From Chromohalobacter sp. 11-W (lineage in GTDB: Bacteria > Pseudomonadota > Gammaproteobacteria > Pseudomonadales > Halomonadaceae), in the NCBI RefSeq assembly GCF_029889905.1, contig NZ_JARANZ010000001.1:434001-498000 (forward strand): a DNA stretch of 64,000 nucleotides. Reading direction: 5' to 3'. Shown piece by piece: positions 54,901 to 62,340 of this stretch. Both the position numbers and the translations under genes were made by a program. Position 1 is the first letter of the stretch; each line of letters starts with the position of its first letter. The notes below the pieces were generated by a model that had not been told where the DNA came from, made no database searches, and worked only from the letters and a program-made list of their open reading frames with translations.

Positions 54901-56391
54901 TTAGCGAGAGATTTGCTTATATTCCCCGGCATCTTTAGTCACATTGCTCACCACCAGGATGGCAATGAAGGAGGCGATGAAGCCAGGAATGATCTCATAT
55001 ACACCGGAACCTCCCATGAACGATGCGTTCCAGCCCAGTGAGATCCAGATCATGACGGTGAGGGCACCCACGACCATGCCTGCGATGGCGCCAGCGCCAT
55101 TCGTGCGCGACCACATCAGTGACAGGATGATCAACGGGCCGAATGCCGCACCGAAGCCTGCCCAGGCGTTACTGACCAGCCCCAGGACCTGAGAGTTCGG
55201 GTCGGATGCAATGAAGGCTGCCACCAAGCCAACCAATACGACACTCACGCGGCCTATAGTGACGGTTTCCTTTTCAGTTGCCTGCTTACGCAGGAACAGG
55301 CGGTAGAAGTCTTCGGTCAGTGATGAAGACGCCACCAGAAGCTGGCTGGAAACGGTGCTCATGATCGCCGCAAGCAGTGCGGCATAGAGGAAACCGGTGA
55401 TCAGCGGATGGAACAGTAGGTCCGCCAGGATGATGAAGATCGTTTCCGGATCCTCGACCTCCATACCGTTGCGGATTGCATAGGCCCGGCCGAATATCCC
55501 CAGAGAGACGGCGCCGATCAGGGAAATGAGCATCCAGCTCATGCCGATGTTACGGGCAATGGGCACATCCTTCAGAGACCGAATGGCCATGAAGCGCACG
55601 ATGATGTGGGGTTGTCCGAAGTAACCCAGACCCCAAGCCACCGCAGACAGCCAACCGATGAAGGTCAGTCCATCCGTCCACGATAGCAGTGTGGGATCGA
55701 CTTCATTCAGGGTCTGTGAGGCTTGGGCGAAACCGCCGCCACCCTCGCCGAAGATCACAACCGCCGGCATGATCACCAGTGCCAGCATCATGATGCAGCC
55801 TTGCACGAAGTCCGTCATGCTCACGGCCAAAAAGCCGCCGACAACCGTATAGACAAGTACCACGCCTAGTGTGATGACGACGCCGGCTGCGTAATCGCTC
55901 AGTCCACCGATGTTGATGACGCCGGAAAACGCGCTTTCGAACAACTTGCCACCTGCCACCAGGCCTGATGCCGTATAAACTGCGAAGAAGACGACGATGA
56001 CGATAGCGGATACCGTCCTCAACGACATTGCCCGTGTCGGGAACCGGTTTGCCAGGAAGGCGGGAATGGTGATCGCATTGCCATAGTGAACCGTCTGTTC
56101 ACGAAGGCGTGGTGCGACCAGAACCCAGTTGAAGAATGCCCCCACGAACAGGCCGATCCCGATCCAGGCCGAGCCCAAGCCAGAGACGAACATTGCCCCG
56201 GGCAACCCCAGTAGCAACCAGCCGCTCATGTCCGAAGCGCCGGCCGATAGGGCCGCCACTTTTGGACTGAGGGTTCGACCACCCAGCATGTAATCTTCAG
56301 ACGTGGACGTGGATGTGCGCATGGCATAAAGGCCGATGCCGATCATGAGCGCAAAGTAAGCAAATAGGCTGATCCAAACACCAATAGCCAT
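54901..56391 (-). CDS. putP: Sodium/proline symporter
   Basis: 496-aa inner-membrane protein of the sodium:solute symporter family with about 13 helices. Typical features are YMLGGRTLSPKVAALSAGASDMSGWLLLGLPGAMFVSG at the N-terminus, GYFGQPHIIVRFMAI, and AALLAAIMSTVSSQLLVASSS. It supplies proline as a compatible solute or for breakdown by PutA. It lies downstream of putA on the same strand with a 193-bp gap that holds a coding relic. GGAGA lies about 5 bases above the ATG. Confidence 0.93.
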   Translation of the reverse strand: MAIGVWISLFAYFALMIGIGLYAMRTSTSTSEDYMLGGRTLSPKVAALSAGASDMSGWLLLGLPGAMFVSGLGSAWIGIGLFVGAFFNWVLVAPRLREQTVHYGNAITIPAFLANRFPTRAMSLRTVSAIVIVVFFAVYTASGLVAGGKLFESAFSGVINIGGLSDYAAGVVITLGVVLVYTVVGGFLAVSMTDFVQGCIMMLALVIMPAVVIFGEGGGGFAQASQTLNEVDPTLLSWTDGLTFIGWLSAVAWGLGYFGQPHIIVRFMAIRSLKDVPIARNIGMSWMLISLIGAVSLGIFGRAYAIRNGMEVEDPETIFIILADLLFHPLITGFLYAALLAAIMSTVSSQLLVASSSLTEDFYRLFLRKQATEKETVTIGRVSVVLVGLVAAFIASDPNSQVLGLVSNAWAGFGAAFGPLIILSLMWSRTNGAGAIAGMVVGALTVMIWISLGWNASFMGGSGVYEIIPGFIASFIAILVVSNVTKDAGEYKQISR

Positions 56392-56424
56392 AAAAACGTC
56401 TCCTGTTCTTAATTATCTTAGTTA

Positions 56425-56547
56425 TTAGGCCGGATGTAGCTCCGGCAGGTTGTGGGTACGCATACGGTTCAGAACGCTGATGGCGAGCATCATGAACAGG
56501 CAGAGCGCGGAGGCGAAGCCGATAGTGGCGTTGTTTTGACCATGATG
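56425..56547 (-). pseudogene. Fragment resembling the last helix of a MalF-type ABC permease
   Basis: About 40 codons ending at TAA 56425-56427 read NATIGFASALCLFMMLAISV then LNRMRTHNLPELHPA. This is one hydrophobic helix with a basic tail, like the C-terminus of sugar ABC permeases (GYASAL...TL.N.R). There is no good start: the frame runs back into putA. It may be a decayed gene end or a chance helix. Low certainty. Confidence 0.35.
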
Positions 56548-56584
56548 GAGTTCCCTCAGTTTGTTGTTTGATGACGAGTGGAGA

Positions 56585-59500
56585 TCACTCGTCTCCCAGC
56601 GCGAGAAGAGACGCGTTGCCGCCCAAAGCGGCGGTATTGATGGTGCGTGTCTTTTCCGTGGCGAATCGCTGCAGATAATGCGGTCCGCCCGCTTTGGGGC
56701 CAGTGCCTGACAGACCTTGGCCACCGAAAGGCTGTACGCCCACGACAGCGCCGATGATATTACGATTGACGTACACATTGCCCACTCGAATTTTTCGCGC
56801 TATTTCAGCGGCGAAGGATTCGTTGCGACTGTGAATACCGAACGTCAGGCCATACCCCTTGGCGTTGATGGTATCGATGACCTGGTCGATCTCCGCGCTA
56901 CGGTACCGGGCTATGTGTAATATCGGCCCGAATTGCTCGCTCTCCAGTGTGTCGATGCCCTCGATCTCGAACGCAGTCGGTGCAACGAAGTGGCCGTGCG
57001 CCGCAGTGTCGGCATCGGGTGTTGCCTCGGCCACCAGGCGGCCCTCCTCCTTGAGGCGCACGATGTAATCGCTGAGCTGACGATGGGCATCCTCGTCGAT
57101 GACCGGGCCGACATCGGTACCCAGGTCGCGCGGATCGCCGATGTGCAGCTCCGCCATGGCGCCCTTGAGTAGCTCGATGACGTGGTCGGCGACGTCTTCC
57201 TGGATATAGAGCACACGCAAGGCGCTACAACGCTGACCGGCGCTCTGGAAGGCCGAGGCTACCACGTCGGCGACGACTTGCTCGGGGAGCGCGGTGGAGT
57301 CGACGATCATGGCATTCATGCCACCGGTTTCGGCGATCAAGGTCGGCAGTGCGGCACCTTCGCGGTCGGCGAGGGCTCGGTTGATGATTTGTGCGGTGTC
57401 CGTGCCACCGGTGAAAACGACGCCGGTGATGCGGGCGTCACCGGTCAGTACGCTGCCCACGGTGGGGCCGTCGCCGGGCAGCAATTGCACCACGTCGCGC
57501 GGCATGCCTGCTTCGTGGAGCAGTTCCACGACGCGGTGCGCGATCAGCGAGGTCTGCTCGGCTGGCTTGGCGAGCACCGGATTGCCTGCGACGGCGGCGG
57601 CGACCATCTGACCGCAGAAAATCGCTACCGGGAAATTCCACGGGCTGATGGCGGCGAATACGCCCTTGCCGGACAGGATCAGCTCGTTGGACTCGCCGGT
57701 CGGGCCGGGCAGCGGGATCGGTGCGTCAAACATTTCGCGAGCGCGCATCGCATAGTAGCGGCAGAAGTCTACCGCTTCGCGAATCTCATCGACGCCATCG
57801 GTGAGCAGCTTGCCGCCTTCGCGGGAGCACAGTGTCATCAGTTCGGCCAGGTGCTCTTCCATCAAGTCTGCGAAGCGCTCGAGGATCTGCGCACGCTCTT
57901 CGACTGGCGTATCGCTCCAGCGCGGGAAGGCCGCCCAGGCGGCATCCACGGCGCGCTGGGCCTGTTCGCTGGTGGTCCACTGCACGCTGCCCACGCGCTG
58001 GCGGGTATCGTAAGGGCTGAGCACGTCGTGACGCTGTGCGGCATCGTCTTCCACGTCGAAGGCCAGCAGCGGTTTGACGTGGTGCTCGCTATCCATGAAT
58101 GTCGCCATGGTGTCGATCAGCGGTTGGTATTGGCTGTTGATGTTCAAGTTGACGCCCTTGGAGTTCTTGCGTTTTTCGCCATAGATATCGCGTGGCAGCG
58201 GAATCCGTGGATTGGCATAAGTATCGTACTGCGCCAAGGTCTCTACTGGGTGCTCGCAGAGGCTTTCCACGGGCACGCGAGGATCGACCAACTGGTGCAC
58301 GAAAGACGAATTGGCGCCGTTTTCCAGCAAGCGCCGCACGAGGTAGGGCAGGAGATCCTTGTGCGCGCCTACCGGTGCGTAGATACGGCAGTAAGTGCCC
58401 TGTGGCGCGCGTTTGAGGGCGGCGTCGTAGAGCGCTTCGCCCATGCCATGCAGGCGTTGGAACTCGAAATGTCGGTCCCCCGTATTGGCGAGCTCCAGTA
58501 TGGTGCTGATGGTGTGGGCGTTGTGCGTCGCGAACTGCGGGAAGATGCGCCCCCGGGTATTTTCGGAGAGCAGGAAATGCACGCAGGCAAGGTAGGTGAC
58601 ATCGGTGCACGCCTTGCGGGTGAAGACCGGATAGCCGTCGAGCCCTTGCTGCTGGGCTTCTTTGATTTCGGTATCCCAGTAGGCGCCCTTGACCAGACGT
58701 AGCGGAATTTCGTCGCCACACTGATCGGCGAGACGGTTGATGTAGTGCAGAACCGGCAAGACACGCTTGGAATAGGCCTGCACCACCAGCCCGAAGTGCC
58801 CCCAGCCTCGGCAGACATCGCTTTCGAACACGTCGCGGAAGACTTCCAGCGACAATTCCAGGCGGTCGGCTTCCTCGGCGTCGATGGTGATGGCGACGTT
58901 GTTCTCGCGGGCCAGCGAGGCAAGCCGGCGAACGCTGTCGGTGAGTTCCTCGAGGATCTGGCGGCGGCGTCCGAATTCGTAACGCGGATGCAAGGCTGAC
59001 AGCTTGATCGACACCGAGGGCGCTGGGGTCTTGGCATCCAGCTTGCGGCTGGTCGCGCCGACCCGTTCGATGGCCTGGGCGTAATCGTCGAAATAACGAT
59101 CGGCATCGGGCCGCGTGCGCGCGGCCTCGCCGAGCATGTCGTACGAGTAGGTATAGCCCTTGTCGAACAGCGGCTGCGAGCGTTTCAGGGCCTCGTCGAT
59201 AGTCCGCCCCAGCACGAACTGCTTGCCCATGATCTTCATCGCCTGATACATGGCGCGTCGAATCACCGGCTCGCCCATGCGGTTGACCATCTTGTTGATG
59301 AAGGTGGCGGGCTTGCCTTCGCGAGGGTGGTCGAGCTGCAGGACGCGGCCGGTCATCAGCAGCCCCCAGGTGGAAGCATTGACGAACCACGACTCGCTCT
59401 GGCCAACGTGCGCCTTCCAGTCGGCGGGCCCCAGTTTATCTTCGATCAGGGCGTCGGCGGTGGCCTTGTCGGGAATGCGCAGCATGGCCTCGGCCAGGCA

Positions 59501-59776
59501 CATCAACATCAAGCCTTCATGAGTATCGAGGCTGTATTCCTGCAGCAACTCATCGATGGAATCGACCGCCGTATCCATCTCGCGGACGTCGCGCACCAGC
59601 TCGGCGGTTTGCGTGGCGATCCGCTTGAAGTCTTGCTCTTCGTTACGCAAGAACGCGACCAGTTCGGCGACATAGGCGTCTTCCTCGACGCTGTAATAAT
59701 CGCTGACACGGGCGAACAGCGTGTCCAGATCGTCATTCCAGGTGGCGGTTTCCAGCATGGTGTTGGCATTTTGCAT
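56585..59776 (-). CDS. putA: Bifunctional proline dehydrogenase / P5C dehydrogenase
   Basis: 1063 aa from ATG 59776 (MQNANTMLETATWNDDL); the frame extends 50 codons further. The proline dehydrogenase barrel is at about 180-440 (VSIKLSALHPRYEFGRR, LRLVKGAYWDTEIKEAQ, ATHNAHTI), and the aldehyde dehydrogenase at about 540-1000 has catalytic Cys in SAGQRCSALRVLY. It oxidises proline to glutamate. The E. coli-type ribbon-helix-helix DNA-binding domain is absent, so it does not self-repress. An AraC regulator lies upstream. The reading frame is intact. Confidence 0.95.
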   Translation of the reverse strand: MQNANTMLETATWNDDLDTLFARVSDYYSVEEDAYVAELVAFLRNEEQDFKRIATQTAELVRDVREMDTAVDSIDELLQEYSLDTHEGLMLMCLAEAMLRIPDKATADALIEDKLGPADWKAHVGQSESWFVNASTWGLLMTGRVLQLDHPREGKPATFINKMVNRMGEPVIRRAMYQAMKIMGKQFVLGRTIDEALKRSQPLFDKGYTYSYDMLGEAARTRPDADRYFDDYAQAIERVGATSRKLDAKTPAPSVSIKLSALHPRYEFGRRRQILEELTDSVRRLASLARENNVAITIDAEEADRLELSLEVFRDVFESDVCRGWGHFGLVVQAYSKRVLPVLHYINRLADQCGDEIPLRLVKGAYWDTEIKEAQQQGLDGYPVFTRKACTDVTYLACVHFLLSENTRGRIFPQFATHNAHTISTILELANTGDRHFEFQRLHGMGEALYDAALKRAPQGTYCRIYAPVGAHKDLLPYLVRRLLENGANSSFVHQLVDPRVPVESLCEHPVETLAQYDTYANPRIPLPRDIYGEKRKNSKGVNLNINSQYQPLIDTMATFMDSEHHVKPLLAFDVEDDAAQRHDVLSPYDTRQRVGSVQWTTSEQAQRAVDAAWAAFPRWSDTPVEERAQILERFADLMEEHLAELMTLCSREGGKLLTDGVDEIREAVDFCRYYAMRAREMFDAPIPLPGPTGESNELILSGKGVFAAISPWNFPVAIFCGQMVAAAVAGNPVLAKPAEQTSLIAHRVVELLHEAGMPRDVVQLLPGDGPTVGSVLTGDARITGVVFTGGTDTAQIINRALADREGAALPTLIAETGGMNAMIVDSTALPEQVVADVVASAFQSAGQRCSALRVLYIQEDVADHVIELLKGAMAELHIGDPRDLGTDVGPVIDEDAHRQLSDYIVRLKEEGRLVAEATPDADTAAHGHFVAPTAFEIEGIDTLESEQFGPILHIARYRSAEIDQVIDTINAKGYGLTFGIHSRNESFAAEIARKIRVGNVYVNRNIIGAVVGVQPFGGQGLSGTGPKAGGPHYLQRFATEKTRTINTAALGGNASLLALGDE

Positions 59777-59858
59777 GTCATGACCCCGTGATGATCGGCG
59801 ACGCAATAATGAAGGTAGGCGTGCGGAGTCGGCGCCAGTATCGGCGTCCTGGTTATGT

Positions 59859-59887
59859 TGTATAGCGTCGACTTTAGAGTGGGTCAG
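59859..59887 (-). promoter_or_regulatory. Candidate putA promoter
   Basis: On the minus strand CTGACC (59882-59887) and TATACA (59859-59864) are separated by 17 bp, about 83 bp above the putA ATG. Confidence 0.5.
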
Positions 59888-59971
59888 CGTGCCCGGTCTT
59901 GCCAATTTCTCGGGTGTTTGTGTCAAAAAACACGGCAGGTGCAGAGGTGGGCTTGAATTTTAGACCTTAGT

Positions 59972-60751
59972 CTATGGGGGCGTGGTCGTGACGGAGACGG
60001 TGGCACTTCGACGCCATTGCGAGGGAGACTGGCCATGATGGCGCCGAAAGGCGTGCGACAAGGCGCTTTGATTGGCGAATCCCGTGCGTGCCGCGATTTC
60101 GCTGAGTGGTGCGCCGGCGGTTCGCAGCAGGGTGCTCGCGCGCTCGAGGCGGCGGCGCAACAAGTATTGGTACGGTGTCAGCCCCGTATGGCGTCGAAAG
60201 CGCTCGCCGAAATGTGCCTCGCTCAGGCAGGCCAAGCGTGCCAGATCCTTGACCGTCACGCGCTCGGCGAGGTGGATGTCGATGTAGCGATCGATGGTAT
60301 CGAGATCCAGCGCACGTCCGCTGTCGAGCGTCGTCGGCGCGGCGAGGCGAGCATGCAGGCAGCTCAAGAAGGTGGTGGCGAGCAATTCGCCATTGGCGTG
60401 TCGCGGCTGCGACATTTCCTGCACCACGAAGTTGAGATAGTTGCGCAGGGGGTCGTCGAGTGTGAAATAGCGTGGCGCATCGAACAGGCTGGCCAGTTCG
60501 CGATGGCCTCCGGTCAGCGAAGGCGAGTCATCCGGGAGGTCGAGGATCAACTGGCGGTTGTCACCGATACCTTCGTAGTAGTGCACGTGATTGATCGGGA
60601 CGATGCAGCCGGACAGGGGTGCGATGGAACCGCCCAGACCCTCGATCTCGAATTCGGCGTGGCCGGCCAGACCGATGACGATCTGATGAAAGGCATGACC
60701 GTGATGCTTGACGGTGTTGTCGAGCGGCGTAAGACGAATGCTGCTGCTCAT
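59972..60751 (-). CDS. AraC-family regulator, probably of proline catabolism
   Basis: 259 aa from ATG 60751 with an AGGAGGG site. The N-terminal cupin-like sensor (HHGHAFHQIVIGLAGHAEFEI) is followed by a C-terminal double HTH of AraC type (about 160-250: VKDLARLACLSEAHFGERFRRHTGLTPYQYLLRRRLERA, FANQSALSHAFRRHHGQSPSQWR). It is upstream of putA on the same strand, as PruR is in Pseudomonas. The proline role is inferred from position. Confidence 0.9.
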   Translation of the reverse strand: MSSSIRLTPLDNTVKHHGHAFHQIVIGLAGHAEFEIEGLGGSIAPLSGCIVPINHVHYYEGIGDNRQLILDLPDDSPSLTGGHRELASLFDAPRYFTLDDPLRNYLNFVVQEMSQPRHANGELLATTFLSCLHARLAAPTTLDSGRALDLDTIDRYIDIHLAERVTVKDLARLACLSEAHFGERFRRHTGLTPYQYLLRRRLERASTLLRTAGAPLSEIAARTGFANQSALSHAFRRHHGQSPSQWRRSATVSVTTTPP

Positions 60752-60815
60752 GGCGACCCTCCTGAGCTTCGCAGTGAGCTTACCATACACGCCCATGGCG
60801 CGTGAGGCGCAATTC

Positions 60816-61187
60816 TCAGGCCTCTAGTTCAGGCGTTCGCAGTGCCAGGCGTGCACGCAGATGGTCACGTATCGCCTCGAGTTCGTCGCGCCCGGCACGC
60901 GATAGCAGGCAGCCTCCCTGCACGACTTGCCAGGGTCTACCGTGCTCCTCCATCACATGCTGCGCACGGCGGCGGATGCTTTCGAGATAGGCATCGTGGC
61001 GAATCGGATAATCGACCAGCGTATGCCATTCGGCCACGCTGACGCGCTTGTCCAGCGTTTTGTCGAACAGCGTTAGCAGGTGCTCGGGCTCGGTCCGATA
61101 GCGTGGCGTACGGCTGAGCATCAGCATCGCCACGGTACCGACCAGGATCGTCAGGCAGACGGCGAAAACCAGTAAAAAAAGTAGCAT
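60816..61187 (-). CDS. Hypothetical membrane-anchored protein
   Basis: 123 aa. One N-terminal membrane helix (residues 1-25, LLFLLVFAVCLTILVGTVAML) is followed by a charged, helical cytosolic domain (HLLTLFDKTLDKRVSVAEWHTL, YLESIRRRAQHVMEEHG). I recognise no family. The ribosome site is weak, but length, codon use and position upstream of the AraC gene on the same strand support it. Confidence 0.7.
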   Translation of the reverse strand: MLLFLLVFAVCLTILVGTVAMLMLSRTPRYRTEPEHLLTLFDKTLDKRVSVAEWHTLVDYPIRHDAYLESIRRRAQHVMEEHGRPWQVVQGGCLLSRAGRDELEAIRDHLRARLALRTPELEA

Positions 61188-61283
61188 GATGCGGTGAGAG
61201 GCCGAAACGAATGCGAAGCTTCGAGTCTAGCATGCGATCGCGTCATGACGCAGTGACTCTCAAGACGTGATGAAATCGCAAGC

Positions 61284-61541
61284 AAGGAATGGAGCGGGCA
61301 ACGAGGCTCGGCCGGGCTGGCGCACCAGCTCGCGACCCTGAGGTCTACCTGAACTTACGAAGAAGGAGTGGAGCGGGCAACGAGGCTCGGCCGGGCTGGC
61401 GCACCAGCTCGCGACCCTGAGGTCTGCCTGAACTTACGAAGAAGGAATGGAGCGGGCAACGAGGCACGACCGGGTGGCGTTCCACCGGGCTGGCGTACCA
61501 GCTCGCGACCCTGAGGTCTGCCTGAACTTACGAAGAAGGAA
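61284..61541 (-). repeat. Tandem repeats carrying the 3' end of tRNA-Gly
   Basis: Three units begin with TGGAGCGGGCAACGAGGC on the + strand at 61290, 61369 and 61448; the real tRNA starts the same way at 61542. The periods are 79, 79 and 94 bp. Read along the tRNA strand, each unit ends with AGGGTCGCGAG, an insert that replaces the two Ts of the T-loop, and then the 21-nt tRNA tail through CCA. In units 1-2 the insert is an 18-nt hairpin-forming segment (CTGGTGCGCCAG...), and in unit 3 it is longer. The design resembles the tRNA-tail repeats after E. coli tyrT. Confidence 0.85.
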
Positions 61542-61617
61542 TGGAGCGGGCAACGAGGCTCGAACTCGCGACCCTCAGCTTGGGAAGCTGATGCTCTACC
61601 AACTGAGCTATGCCCGC
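61542..61617 (-). tRNA. tRNA-Gly (anticodon CCC)
   Basis: A 76-nt cloverleaf on the minus strand. The acceptor arm GCGGGCA pairs with TGCCCGC, the anticodon loop TTCCCAA gives CCC, the T-loop is AGTTCGAGC, and CCA is encoded at 61544-61542. The tandem repeat array follows immediately after its CCA end. Confidence 0.95.
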
Positions 61618-61796
61618 TCGACGCAGGGGATGTTAATCAAGCGAGACAGGGCTTGGCAAGCTTGACCATGGCAACGCTCGATAAAAAATGCGAAAGGCGA
61701 GGGAACTTTTGCCTGCAATACGGTCTGAGTTAATGCAAGAAACGTGATTCCAGGCAGTCGCTAGGAAATGCGTTTTGAGCTTACTGTTCTCGATTG

Positions 61797-61826
61797 ACCG
61801 CCGTGCCTTTGCACGGCGGTTTTTTT
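61797..61826 (+). terminator. Strong rightward terminator without an obvious gene
   Basis: ACCGCCGTGC/GCACGGCGGT with a CTTT loop and seven T (61820-61826), oriented for + strand transcription. No + strand protein or tRNA precedes it, so a small RNA within 61650-61826 is possible. Confidence 0.8.
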
Positions 61827-61843
61827 ATACGCTGGTGTTGGCC

Positions 61844-62254
61844 TCAGCAGCGGTTGCGCATCACCAGCAGGGCGGCGAGAACCTCGCGACGGGTTACCAG
61901 GCCGATGACGTGCCCGTCATCGACGACGGGATATACCTTGGGGCGTTCGCCGCGCATGGACTCGGCCAGGTCGACAATGCTCTTGTCGGGCGTCACCGTG
62001 AGTACCGCATCGCGCATCAATTCGCCGACCAATGAGGGTTGGCCGCAGTGATAGGCGCTATCGAGCAGTTGGCCCAGGACATCCTGCTCCGAGATGAAGC
62101 CGATCAGGCGGTCTTTCGCATCGACGACTGGCGCACCGGGCAATCGGTGGCGCGCCAGCCCATCGGCGAGTGCCGAGATCGAGGTGTTGGCGGTGACTCG
62201 GTAGCCATCGCCGATCATGATATCGCCGACTACGGCGGGGGATGAACGCGTCAT
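61844..62254 (-). CDS. CBS-domain pair protein
   Basis: 136 aa made of two CBS domains (VGDIMIGDGYRVTANTSISALADGLARH...GFISEQDVLGQLL and LVGELMRDAVLTVTPDKSIVDLAESM...GLVTRREVLAAL). Such stand-alone proteins bind adenine nucleotides and act as sensors. AGGAG precedes the ATG. It lies 86 bp downstream of the Lpd-like flavoprotein gene and may share its transcript. Confidence 0.9.
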   Translation of the reverse strand: MTRSSPAVVGDIMIGDGYRVTANTSISALADGLARHRLPGAPVVDAKDRLIGFISEQDVLGQLLDSAYHCGQPSLVGELMRDAVLTVTPDKSIVDLAESMRGERPKVYPVVDDGHVIGLVTRREVLAALLVMRNRC

Positions 62255-62340
62255 GGCAGGTCTCCTGGGCGTCGACGTACATGACGTCCGCTGACGTCAT
62301 GCCGTTAGCGTGGTACCACGCGGCGCGTGGCATTGAAACG

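Noticed and set aside
56548-56778. Upstream part of the 117-codon frame over the putA 3' end
   Set aside because: It overlaps the conserved end of putA and has no similarity of its own; only the part after putA was kept as a tentative relic.
57182-58702. 506-codon antisense frame over putA
   Set aside because: putA has complete catalytic motifs on the other strand; this frame has none.
61284-61541. CRISPR array
   Set aside because: The repeats are contiguous 79-94 bp units with no unique spacers, they contain a tRNA end, and no cas genes are present.
61290-61617. Prophage or island attachment site at tRNA-Gly
   Set aside because: No integrase or phage gene is nearby and the tRNA-end copies are tandem at short period, unlike att sites flanking an element.
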